Shown here: in pieces, positions 35,041 through 43,599 of the stretch | Layout: every line of letters begins with the position of its first letter | Position numbering within the stretch: position 1 is the stretch's first letter | From: Balneola sp. | Lineage (GTDB): Bacteria; Bacteroidota; Rhodothermia; Balneolales; Balneolaceae | Reading direction: 5' to 3' | Length of the DNA: 64,000 nucleotides | NCBI GenBank assembly: GCA_002694685.1 | Contig: NZMW01000001.1 | Coordinates: 682,001 to 746,000, forward strand | Position numbers and translations under genes: made by a program | The notes under the pieces: model-generated | What the model was told of the DNA's origin: nothing | Database searches by the model: none | The model's input: only the letters and a program-made list of their open reading frames with translations

Positions 35041-36546
35041 ATGTCTAACAACACAGAAACTAAAGACGCACCGTACAAACCGACCTCCCCTAACTCAAAA
35101 TTAGATTTCGAGTCAGTTTGGGAATACGCTCCTGCCCCGCAAAGTTCTGACTTTGTAGAAGTTAAAGAGCAGTATAATCTCTTTATTGGCGGGAAATTTG
35201 TAAAGCCCTCTAAAGGCCGATATTTCAAGAGTACGAATCCCGCTACGGAAGAAGAAATAACTGAGTTTGCAGAAGCCACTCAAAAAGATGTGGATAATGC
35301 CGTAAAAGCGGCTCGAAAAGCTTTTGAAGGAGAATGGTCGCGCATTTCAGCTAAAGAGCGTGGGAAATATCTTTACCGAATTGCACGTATGCTTCAGGAA
35401 CGTGCTCGGGAGTTTGCCGTACTTGAATCGATGGATGGCGGAAAGCCAATTCGGGAATCACGCGATGTTGACATTCCTTTAGTAGCAGCCTACTTCTTTT
35501 ATTACGCCGGCTGGGCCGACAAGCTGGAATATGCTTTCCCCGGTAAAAAACCGAAACCACTGGGAGTATGTGGACAGATCATCCCTTGGAATTTTCCTTT
35601 ATTGATGCTCGCTTGGAAAATAGCTCCTGCCCTCGCCTGCGGAAATACCGTTGTATTAAAACCAGCTGAAACGACCTCCCTGACCGCTCTTAAGTTTGCA
35701 GAACTTGTGAAGGATTGTGGCCTTCCCGACGGAGTTATCAATATAGTAACCGGAGCCGGTCAAACAGGTGCTGAGATTGTTAACCATAAAGATATTGACA
35801 AAGTAGCCTTCACCGGTTCTACCAATGTCGGAAAGATCATTCAAAAATCACTCGCGGGAACTGATAAAAAGTACACTCTTGAATTGGGTGGAAAAGGCGC
35901 CCTCGTTGTTTTTGAAGACGCTCCTATTGATCAGGCTGTGGAAGGTATTATTAATGCCATCTACTTTAACCAAGGTCACGTTTGTTGTGCCGGTTCGCGA
36001 TTATTGGTACAGGAAGGTGTGGCAGATAAAGTTATCGCCAAGCTAAAAGATAGACTGGAAACGCTGATTGTTGGTGATCCTTTAGACAAGAATACCGACA
36101 TCGGTGCCATCAATTCTAAAGAACAGTTTGAAACCGTAAATAAATATCTTGAATTGGGTGTTGAGGAAGGCGCAGATGTCTACCAAAGTAAATGTGATAT
36201 CCCGGAAAATGGATATTTTATTCGCCCTACTCTTTTCACGAACGTATCACAATCAAATCGCGTAGTTCAGGAAGAAATTTTTGGACCTGTGTTAACAGTT
36301 CAAACATTCCGTACAGCCGATGAAGGTATCGAAAAAGCCAACAATACCCCTTATGGTTTAGCTAGTGGCGTATGGACGGATAAAGGCTCTAAGATTTTCA
36401 AAATGGGCAGCAAGATGAGGGCCGGAGTTATCTGGGCTAACACCTACAATAAGTTCGACCCAACCTCACCATTTGGCGGCTACAAAGAAAGTGGTGTGGG
36501 ACGCGAAGGCGGTCTCCACGGATTAGCTGCTTACACAAAAATTTAA
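35041..36546 (+). CDS. Aldehyde dehydrogenase
   Basis: A 501-residue NAD(P)-dependent ALDH. Motifs: LFIGGKFVKPSKGRYFKSTNPATEE near residue 41, CGQIIPWNFPLLML near 177, VAFTGSTNVGK near 256, catalytic Glu in LELGGKGALVV near 280, nucleophile C315 in QGHVCCAGSR, and EEIFGPVLTVQTF near 415. It is full length. It sits 11 nt after deoC, so acetaldehyde or another aldehyde from deoxyribose is a likely substrate. It may pair with the truncated ALDH-like protein encoded next. Confidence 0.92.
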   Translation: MSNNTETKDAPYKPTSPNSKLDFESVWEYAPAPQSSDFVEVKEQYNLFIGGKFVKPSKGRYFKSTNPATEEEITEFAEATQKDVDNAVKAARKAFEGEWSRISAKERGKYLYRIARMLQERAREFAVLESMDGGKPIRESRDVDIPLVAAYFFYYAGWADKLEYAFPGKKPKPLGVCGQIIPWNFPLLMLAWKIAPALACGNTVVLKPAETTSLTALKFAELVKDCGLPDGVINIVTGAGQTGAEIVNHKDIDKVAFTGSTNVGKIIQKSLAGTDKKYTLELGGKGALVVFEDAPIDQAVEGIINAIYFNQGHVCCAGSRLLVQEGVADKVIAKLKDRLETLIVGDPLDKNTDIGAINSKEQFETVNKYLELGVEEGADVYQSKCDIPENGYFIRPTLFTNVSQSNRVVQEEIFGPVLTVQTFRTADEGIEKANNTPYGLASGVWTDKGSKIFKMGSKMRAGVIWANTYNKFDPTSPFGGYKESGVGREGGLHGLAAYTKI

Positions 36547-36564
36547 CTGCACAGAATTTCGATT

Positions 36565-37434
36565 ATGTCTGACCAAAGAATTGACGTTAAAAAGACTTAC
36601 AAAATGTATGTGGGCGGTAACTTCCCCAGAAGTGAATCCGGACGGACCTACAAAGTATTTGATAGCGATAAAAACTTAATCGCAAATGTATGCCAAGGCT
36701 CCCGAAAGGATTTTCGGGATGCGGTTAGAATTGCCCGCGGTGCTTTTGGAGGATGGAGTTCACGAAGCGCCTATAATCGTGGACAAATTCTATATCGAAT
36801 AGCTGAAATGCTGGAAGATCGACGGGATCAGTTTATGCGAGAATTGGGTCCTATCGGTTTTAAAACAGCTGAAGCAGAAGCTGATATCAACGCTTCTATA
36901 GACCGACTTATTTATTACGCAGGCTGGGCTGACAAGTATCAGCAGGTGTTTGGTTCAATAAATCCAGTAGCTAGTTCTCACTTTAATTTTAGTATGCTTG
37001 AGCCAACCGGTGTGGTTGCAGCATTCGCTCCAGAAAAAAGTCCACTTTTGGGATTAGTCTCAACAATAGCTCCTATTATTGTTGGTGGAAATACGTGTAT
37101 CATATTAGCCTCTGAAGATTACCCGCTACCTGCAATGAGCTTCGCTGAGGTTTTAAACTCCTCGGATGTTCCCGGTGGAGTAGTTAACATTCTTTCCGGA
37201 AAACGTGAAGAATTAGCGGAACATTTCAGTACTCATATGGATGTAAATGCAATGTTATACACTGATAAACTTCCAAAGGAAATGAAAAAGCTGATTGATG
37301 AAAATGCTTCACTAAATGTGAAACGTATTATCAAAAAGCCTATTGAAGATTGGTACTCCGAGGAAGCACAATCTCCATATTTACTGACCGACTTCCAGGA
37401 AACTAAAACTACCTGGCATCCCGTTGGATTTTAA
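36565..37434 (+). CDS. Degenerate aldehyde-dehydrogenase-like protein without the catalytic domain
   Basis: A 289-residue protein homologous to the N-terminal, NAD-binding half of ALDH: MYVGGNFPRSESGRTYKVFD, GPIGFKTAEAEADINASIDRLIYYAGWADKYQ, LEPTGVVAAFAPEKSPLLGLV. The catalytic Cys region and the whole catalytic domain are missing and the usual GFTGS nucleotide motif is replaced by NAMLYTDKL. The ORF has no frameshift and ends in its own sequence (QETKTTWHPVGF), so it looks like a maintained subunit rather than debris. It is 18 nt after the full ALDH. Inference: a structural or regulatory partner of the active enzyme. Confidence 0.8.
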   Translation: MSDQRIDVKKTYKMYVGGNFPRSESGRTYKVFDSDKNLIANVCQGSRKDFRDAVRIARGAFGGWSSRSAYNRGQILYRIAEMLEDRRDQFMRELGPIGFKTAEAEADINASIDRLIYYAGWADKYQQVFGSINPVASSHFNFSMLEPTGVVAAFAPEKSPLLGLVSTIAPIIVGGNTCIILASEDYPLPAMSFAEVLNSSDVPGGVVNILSGKREELAEHFSTHMDVNAMLYTDKLPKEMKKLIDENASLNVKRIIKKPIEDWYSEEAQSPYLLTDFQETKTTWHPVGF

Positions 37435-37443
37435 AACACATTC

Positions 37444-37983
37444 ATGAAATATCTTACCATACTTTTATTAATTGCAGGTGCAATAGCTTGTTCTTCTTCC
37501 GAGCAGGTCATTAACGAGACTTTAGAAGAGGCTAAAGAAAACTTCCAGACCGAATCTAAAAACCTTCCTTCCAATCTGAGTTTAGAAAGCTTACGTACTC
37601 AGTTATCGGATGCCTATACTTATCGTGATAACAAAATTCCGGAAGCCTTCAATAGAGTTAAAGTTGAAGAAAAGGTGGAACGGGATCTTTACGAAGGCTA
37701 TAGGATTCAAATTTATTCCGGACAAAGTGTGATTGCAGCAGACACATTGGCTGCTAATTTCCGTGTTTGGGCAGATAGTACAGTTGTCGGTTACCAACCT
37801 GATACCTATACATTTTTCAGAACTCCATATTATCGGGTACACGTTGGTGATTTTCACGAGCGAGAACGTGCCATCTCATTTTCCAATATTGTAAAGCGGT
37901 ACTTTAAGGATGCTTGGGTTGTCTATGACAGAGTTAATCCCGCAAGTGTACCTGCTGATACTGCTGTTATTGAAACTCAGTAG
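37444..37983 (+). CDS. SPOR-domain lipoprotein
   Basis: A 179-residue lipoprotein: signal with lipobox AIACS (Cys about residue 16), a helical stretch, then a SPOR domain from about residue 88 (YEGYRIQIYSGQSVIAAD ... FFRTPYYRVHVGDFHERERAI ... FKDAWVVYDRV). SPOR domains bind denuded septal peptidoglycan. It lies 9 nt after the ALDH-like gene and 37 nt before the cupredoxin gene; which operon it belongs to is unclear. Confidence 0.85.
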   Translation: MKYLTILLLIAGAIACSSSEQVINETLEEAKENFQTESKNLPSNLSLESLRTQLSDAYTYRDNKIPEAFNRVKVEEKVERDLYEGYRIQIYSGQSVIAADTLAANFRVWADSTVVGYQPDTYTFFRTPYYRVHVGDFHERERAISFSNIVKRYFKDAWVVYDRVNPASVPADTAVIETQ

Positions 37984-38020
37984 TTTTTTTCAAAATTTAG
38001 TGATGAATTAATACAAGGAT

Positions 38021-38773
38021 ATGGCACGAATATTAGTGGTAGGTTTAATTTCTTTTTTATTTACCTCAGTCGGGCCCTTACCTGTTGAAAATTATACCGA
38101 TTCTACGACATCGCTCAATTTAGTCTATGAAGGGAGTACGCTATCGGGCACCATCACTCTTCCCCCCACAAACAATACTCAGCGTACATTCCGGGGCAGC
38201 GCTTATCGAGATAGAAGAACTTCAGGTTCAAGCAGCTCTACAGGTAGTGGAGAATCAAACCCACTACTTAATACCATAATCAGCCTTCACCCTACTTCCT
38301 ACGAAATGTCGTCAACTGAACCTTCTGAAACACCCTCTGTGGTTAATCAGGAGAACGCTACTTTTGTTCCTCATGTAACTCCGGTAATTGTAGGATCTAT
38401 AGTTGAGTTCATTAATAATGACTCTTTCTATCATAATGTATTTAGCCTGACACCGGGCGCAAAATTCAACATTGGCCGAAGACCAACTGGCGACGTGTAT
38501 TCAAAAGAAATTCCCAAGACCCAGTGGAAAGTTGAAGGTCTGGGTGAAATTCAGCTTTTCTGTGATATTCACTCCTCCATGAATGCTGTAATATTGAGTT
38601 TGGACACCCCCTACTTTCAACGAGTAAGTGAGGATGGTACTTTTGAGATAAAGGATCTCCCCGCAGGCACCTATGAGCTCAGAGGATATAACCCGAACTT
38701 TGAAATAGCTTCAGAAGAAGTTACACTCGATGGTGAAACTAATATCACTGTAGATCTTAATTTTATGAACTAA
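38021..38773 (+). CDS. Exported cupredoxin-like protein with CarboxypepD_reg-like tail
   Basis: A 250-residue exported protein (signal about 1-22). A Ser/Thr/Gly-rich stretch near 70-85 is followed by a plastocyanin-like domain: PVIVGSIVEFINNDSFYHNVFSLT with His about residue 138, and QLFCDIHSSMNAVIL with Cys, His and Met ligands about 181, 184 and 187, i.e. a type 1 copper site. The C-terminal 50 residues (GTFEIKDLPAGTYELRGYNP) match a carboxypeptidase-regulatory-like beta-sandwich. Similar proteins are annotated methylamine-utilisation-like. The stop TAA overlaps the start of the cyclase gene by one base. Confidence 0.85.
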   Translation: MARILVVGLISFLFTSVGPLPVENYTDSTTSLNLVYEGSTLSGTITLPPTNNTQRTFRGSAYRDRRTSGSSSSTGSGESNPLLNTIISLHPTSYEMSSTEPSETPSVVNQENATFVPHVTPVIVGSIVEFINNDSFYHNVFSLTPGAKFNIGRRPTGDVYSKEIPKTQWKVEGLGEIQLFCDIHSSMNAVILSLDTPYFQRVSEDGTFEIKDLPAGTYELRGYNPNFEIASEEVTLDGETNITVDLNFMN

Positions 38774-40470
38774 TGTTTAAAGGCCTCAACATACAAACCA
38801 AGCTCTTCCTGTTGTTGTCGGGCCTTACAATATCTGTTCTCTTTGTTGTATTAGTGGCAGTAAATCAGATTTCTTCAAGTACTATTGAGCAAAAAGTGCT
38901 GCTAGATTTTAAGCAGCTACAAAGCTTTTTTAAGAACCAGCAAGCACTCAGGTATGACCGGCTTGCTGAGTCGGCAAGCCTAATTGGTGAGAATTCTACT
39001 TTTAAAGGAAATGTTCAAACTGAAGATCCGGCTACAGTAGCTTACAGTGTTGGTGAGTTTGCCAATTTCACTAAAACCGATCTTTTTGTAGTTACTGATG
39101 AAGATGGATTGGTTCTGGCTTGGCTAGATAAGCCCGATAGAGCGGGCCGGGATATATCTGAAGTGATAACGGTAGAACAAGCCATGCTCGGTTACTATCC
39201 CGATCTTGAGCCGGAATGGCCGTTCTTGTGGGAAGTTGATGATAATTTATATCAAATTGTTTCGGTTCCAATTTATGCCGGCAATAGGATCATCGGCACC
39301 CTGACCCTTGGTACCGTACTCGAAGACATTGAAGCAAAACAGTTAAAACAGCAGACTCCTCTCGATATCGTACTCTTCATGGATGAAAGTATTATCGGCT
39401 CCTCGAGTCCTATTTATGAAGAAAGTGAATACGAACAGATAGCACGAGAAAACGGAGCGTTAATTGACTCTATGATTGCCAAGAGTACGATAAGTGATCC
39501 CTTTCGATTTAAAATCAATGATGAAGAGCAGCTCTCATTTATAAGTCCCCTTGGCATAGGAGAACGTGCTTATTATGTAGCTACGGTTCCAATTTCGAGA
39601 GAATTTCAAGCCCTTTCAAGCATTCAGAGAAACATTATCATTATTGCAGCTATTAGTTTCTTCATCATTATTCCCATAGCGATATTTTTGGGAAGTATTA
39701 TTTCAAATCCCATAAACCGGCTTACCCAAGCAATGCTGAAGGTGGAAGATGGAGACCTCAATGTATCTGTTGAAACCCAATCAAAAGATGAAATTGGGAT
39801 GCTTACGCGTGCTTTTAATAAAATGATTATAGGACTCAGAGAACGTTTTGCACTTACCAAATACGTAGGAGATCATACACTCCAAATGATTCAAACCAAT
39901 GCAGACCAAACTGTTGGTTTAGGAGATGCCACTACCCAAAATCTGGCCATTTTATTTACCGATATCCGCGGGTCCACTTCAAAGATTGAGGGTTCAAAAC
40001 CGGATGAATTTATAAACATGCTGAATGAAACTTTGGGAGCACAGTCACAGATTGTACTTCAGAATAATGGATCTATTGACAAATTTGTAGGTGATTCAGT
40101 CATTGCGTTATTCAGTGGAGATGATGCTGTAGAACGGGCCATTAGCGCTGCTATCGGCATCCAAAGAGATTTTAGAAATAATAAACGTATTAACTCCTAC
40201 TTCGAAGGAATTGGGGTTGGAGTAAACCATGGACCGATGCTTTTAGGGAATATGGGAGCTAACGAGAGGCTTGACTATACTGTAATTGGCTCTGAAGTCA
40301 ACCTTTGTGCAAGGCTCTGTTCAGAAGCTAAAGTTGGACAAATACTTATCACAAAAAAACTAGCCGATTCCTTCAATTTAGCTGCTTATCATAGTTTGGA
40401 AGATGTTAATGCCAAAGATCTAAAAGGATTTTCTAATCGTATCGATATCGTTGAGGTAAACTATGAGTAA
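38773..40470 (+). CDS. Membrane-bound class III adenylate/guanylate cyclase with Cache-like sensor and HAMP
   Basis: A 565-residue signalling protein. TM1 about 12-32, a periplasmic Cache-like sensor to about residue 285 (FVVTDEDGLVLAWLDKPDRAGRDIS, PIYAGNRIIGTLTLGT), TM2 about 290-312 (NIIIIAAISFFIIIPIAIFL), HAMP about 313-365 and a class III cyclase domain about 385-560. Metal-binding Asp residues are seen in AILFTDIRGSTS and FVGDSVIALFSG; the transition-state region reads YTVIGSEVNLCARL. Output is cAMP or cGMP; substrate choice was not determined. It is genetically fused in expression to a cupredoxin and a porin (1- and 8-nt overlaps), so it may sense redox or copper state. Confidence 0.88.
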   Translation: MFKGLNIQTKLFLLLSGLTISVLFVVLVAVNQISSSTIEQKVLLDFKQLQSFFKNQQALRYDRLAESASLIGENSTFKGNVQTEDPATVAYSVGEFANFTKTDLFVVTDEDGLVLAWLDKPDRAGRDISEVITVEQAMLGYYPDLEPEWPFLWEVDDNLYQIVSVPIYAGNRIIGTLTLGTVLEDIEAKQLKQQTPLDIVLFMDESIIGSSSPIYEESEYEQIARENGALIDSMIAKSTISDPFRFKINDEEQLSFISPLGIGERAYYVATVPISREFQALSSIQRNIIIIAAISFFIIIPIAIFLGSIISNPINRLTQAMLKVEDGDLNVSVETQSKDEIGMLTRAFNKMIIGLRERFALTKYVGDHTLQMIQTNADQTVGLGDATTQNLAILFTDIRGSTSKIEGSKPDEFINMLNETLGAQSQIVLQNNGSIDKFVGDSVIALFSGDDAVERAISAAIGIQRDFRNNKRINSYFEGIGVGVNHGPMLLGNMGANERLDYTVIGSEVNLCARLCSEAKVGQILITKKLADSFNLAAYHSLEDVNAKDLKGFSNRIDIVEVNYE

Positions 40471-41659
40471 ATATTTCGGCCTTATTATTTTTGTTCTTTA
40501 TGCTTTCGCACCAGCTATTTTAGTAGCACAGGTTCAGGTGAATGGTACGATTGATGTCGCCTTTACTGCCGGAGGCGAAGATTCTAAATTCATTTCAAAT
40601 GGCATAAACCAAGAGTTTAAGAATCCCCATATTTCTATTCCCCAAGTTAATTTATTGATGTTTGCTCCCATCAATGAATCTTTCTTTGTTGAAGCTCGGC
40701 TTCAGTCTGATACCTGGGGAACCGGACAACTAAGTATGCCTCGCTTTACACTGGCAAATTTGACGTGGGCTAAACCAGATAATAACTATTCCCTGAGTTT
40801 TGGCCGCTTTATTTCGCCCGTTGGTAAGTACTCTAGCCGGAGTTTAAATATTGACCGCACATTCGTAGACCTTCCTCTCAATTACAGCTATTTCATAAAT
40901 ATCTCTGATGAACGAGGTTTCTGGCCTAATGCCGGAGATCAGGGCAACTACACTTCCGGCGATGTCGGGCTGACAAACATCTACTTTGGAGGCTATTCTA
41001 CAGGTGCTTTGTGGGATTGGTCGATTAAGGATGACAAGCTGAGGCTACAAACCGCCATAACGATGGCAGCTCCAGCATCTGATCAAAACTACACAAATCT
41101 AAATAATGCAGCGGTTCAAAGTCACTTGACTTACAACCCTAACATCTTTTGGGAACTTGGGCTTTCAGCTAGTTATGGAGGCTTCATGCAAAGCAGTCCA
41201 AGAAACGCAGCTTTACAGACCGACAATCCTTTTGAGCAGTATAAACAAGCTCTTGTTGGCTTGGATGTCCGATACTCCTTCGCTTTTGTTGAAATTATTG
41301 CAGAGGGTATTTTCAGTCGGTGGAATGTTCCTTGCTATACAGGCGGGCAGTTTAATTTTTATGGTAGTGAATTAGCAGAATACAGAACAACAAACGCCGG
41401 GGTAAATGTAGATTTTAAATATGAGCCCCCCTTCCTTCCCGGTTCATACGCTGCTCTAAGAGTTGAACATTTAAGTTTTTTAACAGCAGAAACTGATAGT
41501 GCTTCCTTATCATCATGGGACGATGATGTATCAAGGGTATCAGCCGTAGTTGGCTATAAGTTAGCACGAAATGTAACCGCTAAGGTCTCTATAAGTGACC
41601 AATCTCCCCTCGATCAGTCATTGTATGCAGTAAGGTTTTATTTGAGTGCTTTTTTCTAG
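40463..41659 (+). CDS. Outer-membrane porin-like beta-barrel protein
   Basis: A 398-residue exported protein (signal about 1-22, ending ILVAQ). The mature part has amphipathic beta-strand periodicity with many aromatic girdle residues (FFVEARLQSDTWGTG, NYSLSFGRFISPVGKYSS, VSAVVGYKLARNVTAKVSI) and ends AVRFYLSAFF with terminal Phe. It resembles phosphate-selective-porin or DUF-type barrels with a GRF...P.GK.S loop. It overlaps the cyclase gene by 8 nt, so it is part of the same operon. Confidence 0.78.
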   Translation: MSKYFGLIIFVLYAFAPAILVAQVQVNGTIDVAFTAGGEDSKFISNGINQEFKNPHISIPQVNLLMFAPINESFFVEARLQSDTWGTGQLSMPRFTLANLTWAKPDNNYSLSFGRFISPVGKYSSRSLNIDRTFVDLPLNYSYFINISDERGFWPNAGDQGNYTSGDVGLTNIYFGGYSTGALWDWSIKDDKLRLQTAITMAAPASDQNYTNLNNAAVQSHLTYNPNIFWELGLSASYGGFMQSSPRNAALQTDNPFEQYKQALVGLDVRYSFAFVEIIAEGIFSRWNVPCYTGGQFNFYGSELAEYRTTNAGVNVDFKYEPPFLPGSYAALRVEHLSFLTAETDSASLSSWDDDVSRVSAVVGYKLARNVTAKVSISDQSPLDQSLYAVRFYLSAFF

Positions 41660-41696
41660 GCGGACAAAAGCCTTACGAAAATTCAGTAAACCAAAC

Positions 41697-42290
41697 ATGA
41701 CAATGGATAGGAAAAGATTTCTTAAAGCTATTCCAGTTATCGGAGTGGCTGGTGGATTAACCCTCACCGGATGTAGTACAGGTACCGGAAATGACGACAT
41801 AAACGTATCAGGTGATGTTGCAATTCTGATGGAAGCAGCAGAACGTGAAGCTGTAGCAATACAGTCGTACAATGCAGCTGCTGAATCAGGTCTCATAAGT
41901 ACCCAGGCGGTGCTTGATAGCGCTGTTCTTTATCGAGATCACCACACTGAACATCTCAATATATTCAACCAATTGATTCTGGAAGCCGAAGGTCAGCAAG
42001 TAGAGCTTTCTAACTTTGGGCCTGACCCACTGGTTAGTAATTTGAATGAGAACTCGTCTGAATCTGATGTTATTCGCCTTGCTATGACTTTAGAGTTGGA
42101 AGCAGCAAGAGCCTACTTTGCGCAATCAACGATAGAACTTCAAAGTCCAAGTGCCCGTCAGCGAATGGGAGAAATCTTCCCTGTTGAAGTTGCCCACTTC
42201 GTTACCTTGAATGCGGCGTTAGGAGAAAACCCAAATATAGCGGGCGCCTCTTTAAGTGCCCTAACTGAAGCTTTTACTCCTTTTTCTTAG
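41697..42290 (+). CDS. Ferritin-like-domain lipoprotein
   Basis: About 197 residues from ATG 41697 (or 41703). The signal MDRKRFLKAIPVIGVAGG resembles a Tat-like KR leader and ends in lipobox TLTGC. The mature four-helix domain has the diiron pattern: Glu in AAEREAVAIQSYN, DHHTEHL, then LELEAARAYFAQ and VEVAHFVTL. All expected carboxylate/His positions are present, so metal binding is likely. The role may be periplasmic iron or oxidant handling. It is 37 nt after the porin gene and completes the cupredoxin-cyclase-porin-ferritin cluster. Confidence 0.8.
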   Translation: MTMDRKRFLKAIPVIGVAGGLTLTGCSTGTGNDDINVSGDVAILMEAAEREAVAIQSYNAAAESGLISTQAVLDSAVLYRDHHTEHLNIFNQLILEAEGQQVELSNFGPDPLVSNLNENSSESDVIRLAMTLELEAARAYFAQSTIELQSPSARQRMGEIFPVEVAHFVTLNAALGENPNIAGASLSALTEAFTPFS

Positions 42291-42420
42291 TAGTACACTC
42301 TTCATTGACAAGATACTTTTTCTAGTTCCGTACGGTTCGCACAAATAACTGAGACAAAGCTAAACTTTTTGGTTATTATTACGAACAAACGCTAAATATG
42401 AATTTAGATCAGTTATAGCA

Positions 42421-43563
42421 TTGGGTTTAAAAAACGAAGCACAAACCGGTTACGGAACAAAGAAATTCTATCAGGATTATGTATCTGGAATGAGCCGGGA
42501 GAGATTCTCTAAAGAGCTGACCGCAGATACTGAACGACTAAAACTGGTTTACAAAGAGGCCGTCGAAGACATTGAGCGGCAACAAGGGCAGCAATTACCG
42601 GGACATATCAAAATGCTCCGGCTTTTCTCTGATCTTGCCCAACGCCTGAACCCTACCCGCCGACTTATTTTTGGAATGGGTTCAATAAGCTTCGTCAGTT
42701 ACTACATTTTGAACTTTCTGGATATCATTCAGTATTTCATAATTGGAGATTTACTCCTCCCCTTTAGCTTTTTGAGCATGTTTATGCTTTTACTTATCGA
42801 GTTGCTTGAAAAATCTGATGTACAAAAAGAAATAGACCTGGCTCGTGAAATTCAGCTCAGTCTACTTCCGGGAACCTCCCTCAGCAAGGATAACTTAGAA
42901 GTCTATTCTTTTGCCCATACCGCTAAAGAAGTCGGCGGTGATTACCTCGATGTAATTGAAACTGAACAAGGCACTTATGTGATTATTGCTGACGTATCCG
43001 GTAAAGGCTTAAGCGCAGCTTTGTATATGGTGAGATTGCAAGCCCTGGTTAACCTTATCGTGGAGAGAGATCACCCCACCCCAAAAGAATTATTCCTTCA
43101 ATTAAATAACTATATCAAAAGTAATAGCAAGGATAAGACCTTTGTTACCGGCTGTGCCGCTTACTTTCCTAAAGATGAAGATTATTTTGAATATATCCGT
43201 GCAGGCCACAATATCCCCGTTTATTATAACAAAGAGCGAGACAATACCTTCCGGCTAAAATCCAATGGCTTTGCTCTTGGAATGACTTCGACCAAGCTTC
43301 TAGACCAAAACATGGAAGTCAAAAAATTTCACTTTAAACCGGGTGATTCCGTTCTTTTCTACACGGATGGACTTAATGAATCCCGTAATGAGCGTGGTGA
43401 GGAATATGGAGAAGAGCGAATCGATTCTTTAATGGAAATCTACGGTGCGCTTCATGCCAAAACAATTGTGGGCAAGGTACAGTCTTCACTTGAAGCTTTT
43501 ATCGGATCTGTGAGTCCACTAGACGATGTCACATTTACATGTGTACACCGTCCAGAAAAATAG
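42421..43563 (+). CDS. RsbU-type PP2C/SpoIIE serine phosphatase with membrane anchor
   Basis: A 380-residue protein starting at TTG 42421 (no clear RBS; ATG 42490 is an alternative). Two membrane helices lie at about 88-130. The phosphatase domain begins near 140 with EIDLAREIQLSLLPG, followed by metal-site motifs KEVGGDYLDV, IIADVSGKGLSAALYM, RAGHNIPVYY and LFYTDGLNESRN. Such phosphatases activate anti-sigma-factor antagonists in partner-switching systems. No anti-sigma antagonist or RsbW-like kinase was seen nearby, so the target is elsewhere. Confidence 0.88.
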   Translation: MGLKNEAQTGYGTKKFYQDYVSGMSRERFSKELTADTERLKLVYKEAVEDIERQQGQQLPGHIKMLRLFSDLAQRLNPTRRLIFGMGSISFVSYYILNFLDIIQYFIIGDLLLPFSFLSMFMLLLIELLEKSDVQKEIDLAREIQLSLLPGTSLSKDNLEVYSFAHTAKEVGGDYLDVIETEQGTYVIIADVSGKGLSAALYMVRLQALVNLIVERDHPTPKELFLQLNNYIKSNSKDKTFVTGCAAYFPKDEDYFEYIRAGHNIPVYYNKERDNTFRLKSNGFALGMTSTKLLDQNMEVKKFHFKPGDSVLFYTDGLNESRNERGEEYGEERIDSLMEIYGALHAKTIVGKVQSSLEAFIGSVSPLDDVTFTCVHRPEK

Positions 43564-43599
43564 ACTCAACTGATAACTCTTTTAAGTTCTGAATTTGTC

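Noticed and set aside
41646-41696. GTG-initiated extension of the ferritin-like lipoprotein
   Set aside because: It would place a polar run before the signal peptide and overlap the porin gene; ATG 41697 or 41703 is better.
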